Source: Calothrix parasitica NIES-267 (lineage in GTDB: Bacteria > Cyanobacteriota > Cyanobacteriia > Cyanobacteriales > Nostocaceae). Taken from it: 64,000 nt of DNA. The first letter of the stretch is position 1. Every line of letters starts with the position of its first letter. The stretch covers positions 103,722-167,721 of the forward strand of contig NZ_AP018228.1 of NCBI RefSeq assembly GCF_002368095.1, in the 5' to 3' direction. A program made the position numbers and the translations under genes. The notes under the pieces are model-generated. The model was not told where the DNA came from and made no database searches. It saw nothing but the letters and a program-made list of their open reading frames with translations. Positions 25,390 to 34,400 of this stretch are shown here, one piece after another.

Positions 25390-27094
25390 AATCAATTAAT
25401 TTTCTACTGCATACACAAGAACCGATTCTAGCAACATCACTCAAAGGTGACCCTAATAGTGATGTATCTTACGATTATATTTTAGGGAGTATGATTCGTG
25501 GAGTATTGATTAATCGCTATCTAAAGCTTAATAACATTAAGCAATCTGATGATATTTTAGATAGCGAGCGTTTTCCAGACATTAAAAGATTATTTTTTGA
25601 TGCTTCTAAAACTCGTTATTTAAATGCTTATCCGGTAGATAATAATCAGCAACGTACTTTACCAGTACCGCTGTCTTTATATCAAAATAAAGGTGAAGAA
25701 TTTTCAGAAGAAGAAGATAAAACTGTCTATGATTTTAGTCAAATTCCAATTGATGAAAAAGAAGAATATTTACCAGATGAATTTTCTGCTAAATTACTAA
25801 ACGAAAATTTCTGTACTATAGATGAAAATGAAATAATTATTCACCGAGTTAAACGAAGAATTAATATTCACAATAAACGCAATCGCAAGCGGGGAAAAGG
25901 AACTGAAGGTGATGGTGCGCTATTCAGTTATAATGCCATAGATGCAGGACAAACTTTTCGAGGAATAATACTTTGTGATTCTGAAAAAGACAAAAGCATT
26001 ATTGAGTCTTTACTGAAATCACAGGATATTTGGTTAGGTGGTTCTCAAAGTGCAGGTTACGGATATGTAGCAATTGAATTAATCTCTGAAAATAGTAATT
26101 TAACAGAAGTTGAGCTAGATTTAAACACACGCTTAAAAGAGAAAGATTATCTGAAAATAACACTTCTTAGCGACGTAATTTTACGTAATAACTGTGGTCA
26201 ATATGCATCAACTTCAGAAGTCTTTAATCAATATATTTCTAGACACTTAAATTTAAAGAAAGAACTTGAATTTAAAGAAAACGGAATTTATTCAACAAGT
26301 CTTATTGTTGGAGGATTTAACCGCAAATGGGGTTTACCTTTACCGCAAACTCCAGCTTTAGCTGCTGGAAGCGTTTTTTTTTTAATAAACCCGAAGAAGA
26401 GAAAATAGATATTGAGCTAATGCAAAACCTTGAGCAACAAGGGATTGGCGAACGTAGAATAGAAGGTTTTGGAAGAATTGTAGCGAACTGGTTAGATGAG
26501 GAAGCCGAATATCAAGTTAGTTTAAATAAACCAGAAAATAATCAGAACAAAAATAATCAAGAATCAATATTACTTAGCTCAGAATCACTCAAGTTAGCAG
26601 AAGATATTGCAATGAGAATAATTAGAAAAAATCTTGATATTTTATTAATGAATAAAATTGCTAGGACAGGTATTAAAAGAGAAAATATCAATAATACTCA
26701 ACTTTTAAGATTGATGATTGTTACTAGAGAAGCATTATTTAAACTTGAGGAACAAGACAGTAAAAGTAAATCTATAGCAGAATTAGTAAAACCTATAACT
26801 GATTTACTAAAAAACTTACGAACTAATGCTCGGAATCAATTTAAACACACTTATTTGGAGAATAAAAAAATTGAAGAGCAAATTACTGAATGGTTACAAA
26901 ATCCGCAAGATTGGATTAAATTAGCTTGGAAAAGCGATTCAATAACTAAAGAATTAATTGATGATAATAGTCAGCCATCAATAAAAATTGCTCATGTGTC
27001 TAAAACGTTTGATGATTACTTAGCATTAGAGTACACCTTCAGTTTAATTATTGCAATCGTCAAAAAAGCTATAAAGGATAAAAATAATGATTGA
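25386..27094 (+). CDS. csx10: Csx10-type RAMP subunit (type III-D) with a frameshift at a T10 run
   Basis: The N-terminal phase (25386-26408) has the Csx10/Cas5-like start (EPILATSLKGDPNSDVSYDY, ILGSMIRGVLINRYL) and a glycine-rich loop (LGGSQSAGYGYV). The frame is lost at ten T residues (26374-26383). The other phase continues FFNKPEEEKIDIELMQ, then GIGERRIEGFGRIVANW, a second glycine-rich loop expected at the Csx10 C-terminus, to 27094. One inserted or deleted T restores a protein of about 570 aa. Csx10 caps the III-D crRNA complex. Slippage, mutation or assembly error are all possible. Confidence 0.78.
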
Positions 27095-28574
27095 GGTGCG
27101 TCATAGTTCAAACCGTAAAATTATTAAAAGAATAATTTTACGTGGTAAATTAATATTAGATACCCCAACTTGTCTGGGTTGCGGTGATGCTGATAGTCCT
27201 ATTGATATAGCATTACAAAGAGACAGTATTAGCAATTATGCTTTATTAACCGGTTCATCTATTGCAGGAGCATTAAGAAATTATCTGCGAGAATATAAAA
27301 AGGGTTATAACCTTAAAGATATTCGTGATGATTTAGCAACTAAACTATTTGGTGATTTATTTGCTTACGATAACGAAAAAGATTTCTCAGAACCAAGAAG
27401 AATAGAGCTTAGAGAAAAAGATAATCAAAGTCTTTTAGTTATAGATGATGCTGTCAGTAAAAATCCTATTAAAATAGAAATTCGCGATGCAGTTAAAATT
27501 GATAGTATTACTCGTACAGCAGAAGACAAATCAAAGTATGATTTGGAATTATTAGAAGCAGGAACTGAATTTAATCTTAATTTTGAGCTAATTATTGAAG
27601 AGCTTACCGATGAAAATGAATTAATAGAAGCATTAATAATAACATTACAAGGATTAGAACAAGGAAAAATCCATCTAGGAATCAAAAAGAATCGCGGTTT
27701 CGGTCGCTGTCATGTACAAGAATGGCAAATATGGCAATTTAATTTACAAGATAGCAAACAACGCATAAAATGGCTAAAATTCCCTCATTGGGAACCGGGT
27801 TTTTTAGATAATCATCCGATTCATAACAATATTGCTAACGCTTTAGGTGTAATAATAAGCGATGAAGATGACAAAAGAAAGCATCTAACTATCACAGCTA
27901 AATTCACTCTAGCAAGTCCATTATTAATTCGTTCCGGACAAGCTTCCACTGATAAAGCACCCGATGTCGTACATCTCAAATCTCAACGTAATGGTGAGCC
28001 AAAATCAATATTATCCGGTACAAGTTTAGCGGGAGTATTGCGACATCGGGGAGAAAGAATAATTAATACTCTTCAACGAGAGACTAAGCAAATAGAAAAT
28101 ATTATTGATGAAATATTTGGTGTTGATTTTAGTAAAAATAAAACCAAAATAGCAAAAGCAAGTCGTTTAATAGTTGATGAAGTTGAAATTGAAAATACCA
28201 TAGATTTAGTACAAAATCGAATTGCAATTGATAGATTTACGGGTGGTGCTTTACACGGTACTTTATTCGACGAACAACCAATTTTTGGAAACGATAAAAC
28301 AAGTTTAGAAATTAAAATAAAATTGCGTCAACCAAAGGATTATGAAATTGGTTTATTGCTGCTATTGCTAAAAGATTTGTGGACTGGTGATTTACCTGTA
28401 GGTGGTACTAGCAGCATTGGAAGAGGAAGATTGCAAGGAAGAGAAGCAACTATTAAATTTGATAATAAAACTTGGACAATTATACAAAATTCTTCAGATG
28501 AATCTTTGACTATAGATAATCCTGAAGAACTAGAAAAATTTGTTTTTGCTTTACGTCAGGAGGTAAAAGCTTGA
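27087..28574 (+). CDS. Double Cas7-like (Csm3-type) RAMP protein
   Basis: This 495-aa protein contains two RAMP domains in tandem. The first has LRGKLILDTPTCLGCGDADS, YALLTGSSIAGALRNYL and loop KNRGFGRCHV; the second has FTLASPLLIRSGQASTDKAP, SILSGTSLAGVLRHRGE and loop GTSSIGRGRLQG. Tandem fusion of backbone subunits is common in III-D systems and lets one gene supply two crRNA-binding units. It overlaps csx10 by 8 bp and the next gene by 4 bp. An Asp in the first domain (SPIDIALQRD) could be the target-RNA cleavage residue, but this is not certain. Confidence 0.82.
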   Translation: MIEVRHSSNRKIIKRIILRGKLILDTPTCLGCGDADSPIDIALQRDSISNYALLTGSSIAGALRNYLREYKKGYNLKDIRDDLATKLFGDLFAYDNEKDFSEPRRIELREKDNQSLLVIDDAVSKNPIKIEIRDAVKIDSITRTAEDKSKYDLELLEAGTEFNLNFELIIEELTDENELIEALIITLQGLEQGKIHLGIKKNRGFGRCHVQEWQIWQFNLQDSKQRIKWLKFPHWEPGFLDNHPIHNNIANALGVIISDEDDKRKHLTITAKFTLASPLLIRSGQASTDKAPDVVHLKSQRNGEPKSILSGTSLAGVLRHRGERIINTLQRETKQIENIIDEIFGVDFSKNKTKIAKASRLIVDEVEIENTIDLVQNRIAIDRFTGGALHGTLFDEQPIFGNDKTSLEIKIKLRQPKDYEIGLLLLLLKDLWTGDLPVGGTSSIGRGRLQGREATIKFDNKTWTIIQNSSDESLTIDNPEELEKFVFALRQEVKA

Positions 28575-29152
28575 ATAAACCAGATTGTGAACCTGTAAAA
28601 ATTTCGAATAATTTCGATATAAAAACATGGTTAGAAGAACAAGCAACTAAATACAAATTGGATTATCTACTAGCACATGCTGACGATGGAGTTATTTGGG
28701 GAAAATTCCAAAATGGTAGTTTGATAACAGCAGATAGTATATTTCCTCAATTTGCTAAACTTCGTGAATCAACGTTACAGCAATGTCGTTTTTTTGGTGA
28801 AACTTCTGAAGTTATGCTTTGGAAAATAGACGATGGAGAAAGTGAATTTAAAGCTCGTCTCGTTGAAGATGGAGATTTGAAGAAAGAAGATTATATTCCT
28901 GAAAATCAAATACTTTGGGGTACTCATGGTGAAAAACGAGACGGTTTTACCTTACTTCGGGATGGGACACAAGGATTAAAACATGCTGTACCCTTCACCG
29001 AGATTGAATTAAAAACAGAAGGGGAATTGAAACATCCAGTTCGTCTACAAGTACGTCATTACATTGACTATGACGATGCTGGTGTAGCACGTATTTATCT
29101 TAGTCGTTTAGTTGGTTTAACTGCAAAGGATATAGAAAAGGAAATAAAATAA
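28571..29152 (+). CDS. csx19: Csx19-like (TIGR03984 family) type III-D accessory protein
   Basis: This 193-aa protein starts at TTG overlapping the previous stop (TTGA). The family pattern includes YLLAHADDGVIWGKFQNG near the N-terminus and LRLQVRHYIDYDD-like text near the C-terminus (KHPVRLQVRHYIDYDDAGVA). The C-terminus ends RIYLSRLVGLTA. It occurs in cyanobacterial III-D operons between RAMP genes; its role in the complex is poorly understood. The position between the double RAMP and the TIGR03986-type RAMP supports the call. Confidence 0.75.
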   Translation: MNKPDCEPVKISNNFDIKTWLEEQATKYKLDYLLAHADDGVIWGKFQNGSLITADSIFPQFAKLRESTLQQCRFFGETSEVMLWKIDDGESEFKARLVEDGDLKKEDYIPENQILWGTHGEKRDGFTLLRDGTQGLKHAVPFTEIELKTEGELKHPVRLQVRHYIDYDDAGVARIYLSRLVGLTAKDIEKEIK

Positions 29153-31287
29153 TGAATCCCAGACATATTAAACAAATTAAAGATTCTAATCGTATTGCTA
29201 ACGCTCCTTATAATTTTATTGAGTTACCGAATAAAGTTGTACCAGCAAAGTTACCGCTTTCATCAGATAATAATTATGATTCTGAACGTTATACCGGACA
29301 AATTAACTGTACGTTAACTACTTCCTCACCACTTTATATTCGCTGTGGATATACTCCATCAGATTTTAAAAAATATGAGGGTAAAGCAGACGATGAGCTG
29401 ACAGAAGAACAAAAAAAACAATGGGAACAAGAAAAGCGAAAAATACTTGCTTCGTTCTATAGTTACCCAGATAATTATTATCCAACTGTTCCCGGAAGCA
29501 GTATTAGAGGAATGATTAGAAGCTTGATTGAAATTATTAGCTTTAGTAAAATAGACCAAATAGCAGATAAGCAGCTAATTTATCGGGCTTTCGCTGATAT
29601 TACATCTCTAGGTACATTTTATCGTAATCGTCTTCTAAAGGAAGCAGAACAAGAAAGTAGTGAAGATGCTCAACATCGATATTTATTTTTAATGCAAGCT
29701 GGATATTTAATTCAGAGAGGTTCTAAATGGGTAATTCAACCTGCTAAAGAATTAGTTTCAGGAGCATCATTTGCAAGAATAAGAATAAAGGATATTTCCA
29801 AATTAGTAAAGCGTTCTTGGCATAATATTAAACATGCTCGTAAAGTTTCTATATCTGTTAAGCCTTTAGCATGGCACCCATGTAGAGAAGGATATATCCA
29901 ATTATATTACGCACAAGCTACTCCCCCGCTCAATCAAAATATATCTTCTGGGGTATTAGTAGAAACTGGAGGAATGCCAAATAAGAAGAAATTAGAATGT
30001 GTATTTGGTTTACCTGATGAAGAAGCAAATTTAATACCGATTCCTGATGATTTTGATTATTCCATAATTCAGGAATATCAAGAACAAATTACGAAAGAAC
30101 AAATTAAAGTTTTGGGTAAAGATGGTGCTTTAAAATCAATGCATCCTATTTTTTATTTAGTTGAAGATGGTAAATTAATATTTTTTGGTCATACAATGAT
30201 GTTTCGTTTACCTTACAAGCAGTCGATAAAAGAATTTATTCCAAAAAATTTATACAACTCTGAGAATCAACAGGTAAAAGTAGATATTACTGAAGCTATA
30301 TTTGGATTTATTTCGCGTAACAAAAAAGGTCAAGGACAAGCTGGAAGAGTCTTTTTTAGTGATGCTAAATGTCATAATAATGTCGATGAAGATATTTGGC
30401 TAAGTGGAAATAAAACAAAATCTATGACCCCTAAAATATTAGCTACCCCCAAGCCAACAACGTTTCAACATTATCTAGTACAAGATAGCGAAAATGAAAA
30501 TGATTTAAAACACTATGCAAGTGAACCCGAAAAAGAGACAGTAATCCGAGGTCATAAACTATATTGGCATAAACCAAATATTAAAAGAAAAGATATTGAA
30601 GAAATTAATACAGTAGAAATGGAAAAATCTAGTTCTCAATACACTAAAATTAAACCTATAAAACCAGATGTTTCATTTAATTTCAATATTCACTTTGAAA
30701 ACCTTAACAATATCGAATTAGGTGCAATATTATGGATATTAAAAATCTCAGCAAAACCTGAATATTGTCTTTCATTAGGAATGGGTAAACCTTTGGGAAT
30801 GGGTGCTATCAAAATAGAGCATGAATTACTATTAAACAAGCGTCACGAGCGTTATTATAAGTTATTTAACAATAATCAGTGGTTAACGGGAGGGGAAAAT
30901 CAAGACAATACAAAATCGGAATCTGAATCCTGTATAAAAGCTTTTAAAGACTATATTCTTAAAAATATTCATGAAGATGACCATCCAGAAGCATTCAACG
31001 CTACAGAATTAGATGAAATACCTCGGATTCAAACGCTTTTGCTGATGTTACGTTGCGATAATCCACCATCAGCAGATGATACTCGCTATATGGAAATTTC
31101 GCGAAAGCAAGAACCCTGTGTCGGTGGTTTAAAAAGAAATAGAAAAGGTACAAATGAGTACAGTAAACGTCCTATCTTACCAACTCCGTTACAAGTAAAA
31201 CTTGATAGTGAATCTCAAGAAAGTAGTAGTAATACTAATTCAGCTACAGCTAGACCACCAAAACCAAAAAAACGACCAAAAAAATGA
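29152..31287 (+). CDS. TIGR03986-type CRISPR RAMP protein
   Basis: This is a 711-aa RAMP protein. The N-terminal domain has INCTLTTSSPLYIRCG and later YYPTVPGSSIRGMIRSLIE, the substrate-recognition pattern of the family. A second domain has GFISRNKKGQGQAGRVFF and near the end LSLGMGKPLGMGAIKIE, glycine-rich loops. The C-terminal tail is low-complexity and basic (ARPPKPKKRPKK). Proteins of this family are large Cas7-like subunits of III-D complexes. Its stop overlaps the cas3 start by 4 bp (ATGA), so translation of cas3 is probably coupled to it. Confidence 0.8.
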   Translation: MNPRHIKQIKDSNRIANAPYNFIELPNKVVPAKLPLSSDNNYDSERYTGQINCTLTTSSPLYIRCGYTPSDFKKYEGKADDELTEEQKKQWEQEKRKILASFYSYPDNYYPTVPGSSIRGMIRSLIEIISFSKIDQIADKQLIYRAFADITSLGTFYRNRLLKEAEQESSEDAQHRYLFLMQAGYLIQRGSKWVIQPAKELVSGASFARIRIKDISKLVKRSWHNIKHARKVSISVKPLAWHPCREGYIQLYYAQATPPLNQNISSGVLVETGGMPNKKKLECVFGLPDEEANLIPIPDDFDYSIIQEYQEQITKEQIKVLGKDGALKSMHPIFYLVEDGKLIFFGHTMMFRLPYKQSIKEFIPKNLYNSENQQVKVDITEAIFGFISRNKKGQGQAGRVFFSDAKCHNNVDEDIWLSGNKTKSMTPKILATPKPTTFQHYLVQDSENENDLKHYASEPEKETVIRGHKLYWHKPNIKRKDIEEINTVEMEKSSSQYTKIKPIKPDVSFNFNIHFENLNNIELGAILWILKISAKPEYCLSLGMGKPLGMGAIKIEHELLLNKRHERYYKLFNNNQWLTGGENQDNTKSESESCIKAFKDYILKNIHEDDHPEAFNATELDEIPRIQTLLLMLRCDNPPSADDTRYMEISRKQEPCVGGLKRNRKGTNEYSKRPILPTPLQVKLDSESQESSSNTNSATARPPKPKKRPKK

Positions 31288-34039
31288 ATATCCCCCATCT
31301 CTTCCAAAACCTCACCACCCACCAACCCTACAACTTCCAAACCAAAACCATTAAAAGTATCCTTAATCACGAAAATACCATCCTTCGCGCTCCCACTGGT
31401 TCCGGAAAAACCGAAACTGCGATCGCACCTTTTCTCTTTGCAAAATCCCTCAATATCGACTTCCCCCCAAAACTCGTCTATATCGTACCGTTGCGTACTC
31501 TTGCTAACAGTCTCCGTCAGCGAGTCGAGGAATTAGTTACCCGTTGGGAAAAACTTTATCCTCCATTCCGAAAACTGGTTGTAACTTTGCAAACAGGAGA
31601 AAACCCTGAAGACCCGCGTTTTGAAGGTGACATCATTTTTTGTACCATCGACCAGCTATTAAGTAGTTTTTTAAATATTCCTTATTCCGTCGGTCGTGGT
31701 TCTGCAAATGTGAATGCAGGAGCGTTTTTTGCAGCTTATTTAGTATTTGATGAATTACATTTACTCGACCCCGAAAGGTCTTTTACAACTGTATTAAAAG
31801 TATTGCAGGAAATAAAAGATATTTCACCCTTTTTATTAATGACCGCAACTTTAACCGATGAATTAGCCAGTCAAATTCAAAAGATAATACAAAATTAATT
31901 AATCGCAATAATATAATGGAAATTATTCGAGTTGAAAATGAAGATTTAAAGGTAATTGAAGCAAATCGAAAGCGATTATTTAGCACCGTATTTCAACCTT
32001 TAAATGCTCAAATGATTTGGGATGATATTTGTACCCATCAACGTCAGCGAGTTATTATAATTTGCAATACGGTTTCTTTAACCCAAGGTATTTATCAAGA
32101 TTTACAAAATTTACAGCAAAATATAGATTTAGATTTAGACTTAGATTTAAATTTAAATTTAAATTTAAAATTGAAGATAAATATAACCTTACTTCATTCC
32201 AGATTTTTACCAGAACATCGCGCTCAAAAAGAATGTTGTTTACGCGATAAATTTGCTCAAAACTGGCAACAAAAAAACGATAATACCTGTGAAGTTTTAA
32301 TATCAACTCAAGTCATTGAAGCGGGAATTAATATTACCTCTCAAGTTCTACATACTCAACTTTGTCCCATGAATTCTTTATTACAGAGAGCCGGACGCTG
32401 TGCAAGATTTTCTGGAGAAATAGGAGAAGTTTTCGTATATAAAACAGTTGAGGTTAACCAAGAAAATCAAGAATTAGCTAATACCGATTTGTATGACTGG
32501 GAAGAATATTCTTCAGGTAACGATGTTGAAAATGTTCGGGAACTAAAACAAAGTTATTTACCTTACAAAAAACACCTTTGCGAACAAACATGGGAAGTTT
32601 TATATACGCATACAAATTCAGAAAAAGCCAACTTTAATGTAGGTTTTAGAACCGAAGAAGAATGGATTAATCAAGTTCATCAACAAGAAGATTTACTTAA
32701 TCTTAAAATAAGAGATAATAACAAAATCGAGTTTGAAAGTAAATACGAAGCTGCTGTCTTTAACGGTGATGAATCTCAAGCTAGAGATTTAATTCGTAAA
32801 GTAGATAATCGCAATATTTTTACTTGGGAACAGTCGGGTTTTATTGATACGAGCGATGATACTGAAATCGATATCCAAAAACTACTTCCCTTCTCCGTTC
32901 CCATCTCCACACTTTGCAAAGCTTGGCGAGATTTTAAAGAGAGCTTAAATTTTGGCGACGACTGGATTTTTAAACAAATTTCAACACCCAAAAATAAATC
33001 AGAAACTTACGCTCAACCAGTATTAAATCCGATAACTAACCGCGATTTCCTAGTTAGCTGCTATCGAATTTTAGTTAATCCTCGTTTTATTTCCTATGAT
33101 GAAGAAATTGGTTTACAAATTGGAGTTAATATCATCGGAAACGGCTTTGATTCACCTCCAAAACCAAATAAAATAACGACCAGCCAATATTGCTATCGTA
33201 TGGATAACTATGTCGGACATTTAGCTTTAATGTGGAAATGTTGGCGAGATGATTTTACTAGCGATATTCTCAAAAATGGTCAATCTATACAGGTAACTTA
33301 CTCCAGCGTTCGTGATGAATTATTAATAGCAGGAGGTAAATTGATTCAAGCAAAAATATTTCCACAAGCAGAACTAAATCAAACACAAGCTTTATTTGAA
33401 ATTTTGGTATTTTTAGCAATTTTTACCCATGATTTAGGTAAATTGCAAACAAAATGGCAGCAAGTAATGAGAGGATGGCAGCAAATAGCCCATCAACAAT
33501 TCAATGGTAAAAATCCTAGCAAACATTTAATAGCGCATACCGATTATAATCCCGAAGATAGCCAACAAAAAGCTGCATTGAAAGCTTATGAAAGCAAAAA
33601 TAAACGTCCCAATCATGCAGTGGAAAGCGCTTGTTTAGCAAAAAGTATTCTTCAGCAATCATTAATACCTTTACTAAAAGAAAACTTTACTGAAGATACC
33701 GAACAAATAAAACATCTTTGTTACGTAATTATTATGGCTTCCGGTCGTCATCATTCCGCTTGGGCTAACGGCTTTAACACTAAAGCAGTAGCTAAATTAA
33801 AGCAAATTGAACTATGTCCCGAATCGCAAGAAGTAATAGCCGATAGCTGGCGAGTTATGATGCGATTTTTACCAAATACTTTACCTTTAACACAGGCTAA
33901 TTTGAGCAGAAATATTTACAAAATCAAAGAATTAGATTTGAATAAGTTTAATTACGATGAAATTGAATTTTTACAGCTTTATTCCTTAGTTGTTCGAGCT
34001 TTGCGTCTGTGCGACCAAAGAGCAGTACAATTAACTTAA
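31284..34039 (+). CDS. cas3: Cas3 helicase-nuclease (helicase first, HD last) with a frameshift
   Basis: Phase 1 (31284-31898) has Walker A RAPTGSGKTE (residues 36-45), DELH at 156-159 and motif III LLMTATL. Phase 2 (to 34039) has ICNTVSLTQGIY, motif VI LLQRAGRCARF and, toward the C-terminus, the HD nuclease domain (FTHDLGKLQTKW, NHAVESACL, SGRHHSAW). The phases join without loss if one base is gained or lost near 31880-31897. Cas3 unwinds and degrades DNA recruited by Cascade. HD at the C-terminus is the reverse of the usual I-B/I-E order. A hexanucleotide repeat (32122-32180) inserts a Leu-Asp/Leu-Asn tract. Confidence 0.83.
32122..32180 (+). repeat. Hexanucleotide microsatellite inside cas3
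   Basis: TTAGAT-type units followed by TTAAAT-type units run for about 55 bp and encode alternating Leu-Asp then Leu-Asn then Leu-Lys. Relatives normally pass directly from the helicase motif IV region to TLLHSRF, so this looks like an expansion in a surface loop. Six-base units preserve frame. Confidence 0.7.
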
Positions 34040-34187
34040 CTCTCTCGGTGAGAAGACACGACCAAGGAAATCAAAATATTTTCTACTCTCTCTTCCCCCT
34101 CGCCAACAAAATCTCTTTTAACTAATCCGCTAGATTCAAGCTAACTAGATGTTGGACAATTGAAAACAATAGCTTTATTATTGTCCT

Positions 34188-34400
34188 ATCAGCTTAATTT
34201 TTGGCAGACCGAAGCGAGGTCTAAAACCTGGGAGGTTTTGCCAAAATCGCCAGAACCACGACAATTCAATAGTTACAGCCTTTTTATGTTTGAGGTAAAT
34301 GATAATTTGTTTCAATAAGGGTTCCTCAAATTAACTCTTTTTTGAGGTTTGACAAAACCCGTTGTGGAATATAGGCTATGTAAGGGTTTCAGCCTGCGGG
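34188..34400 (+). promoter_or_regulatory. Leader of CRISPR array 1
   Basis: These 213 bp upstream of the first repeat are nearly identical to the 212 bp upstream of array 2. They end TTTCAGCCTGCGGG directly before the repeat. They should contain the pre-crRNA promoter and the Cas1-Cas2 docking site. The first 50 bp (34197-34247) form a three-way-junction-like inverted repeat: outer ATTTTTGGCA/TGCCAAAAT, inner stems GACC/GGTC and AAAACC/GGTTTT. The preceding 34040-34187 after cas3 shows nothing clear. Confidence 0.75.
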
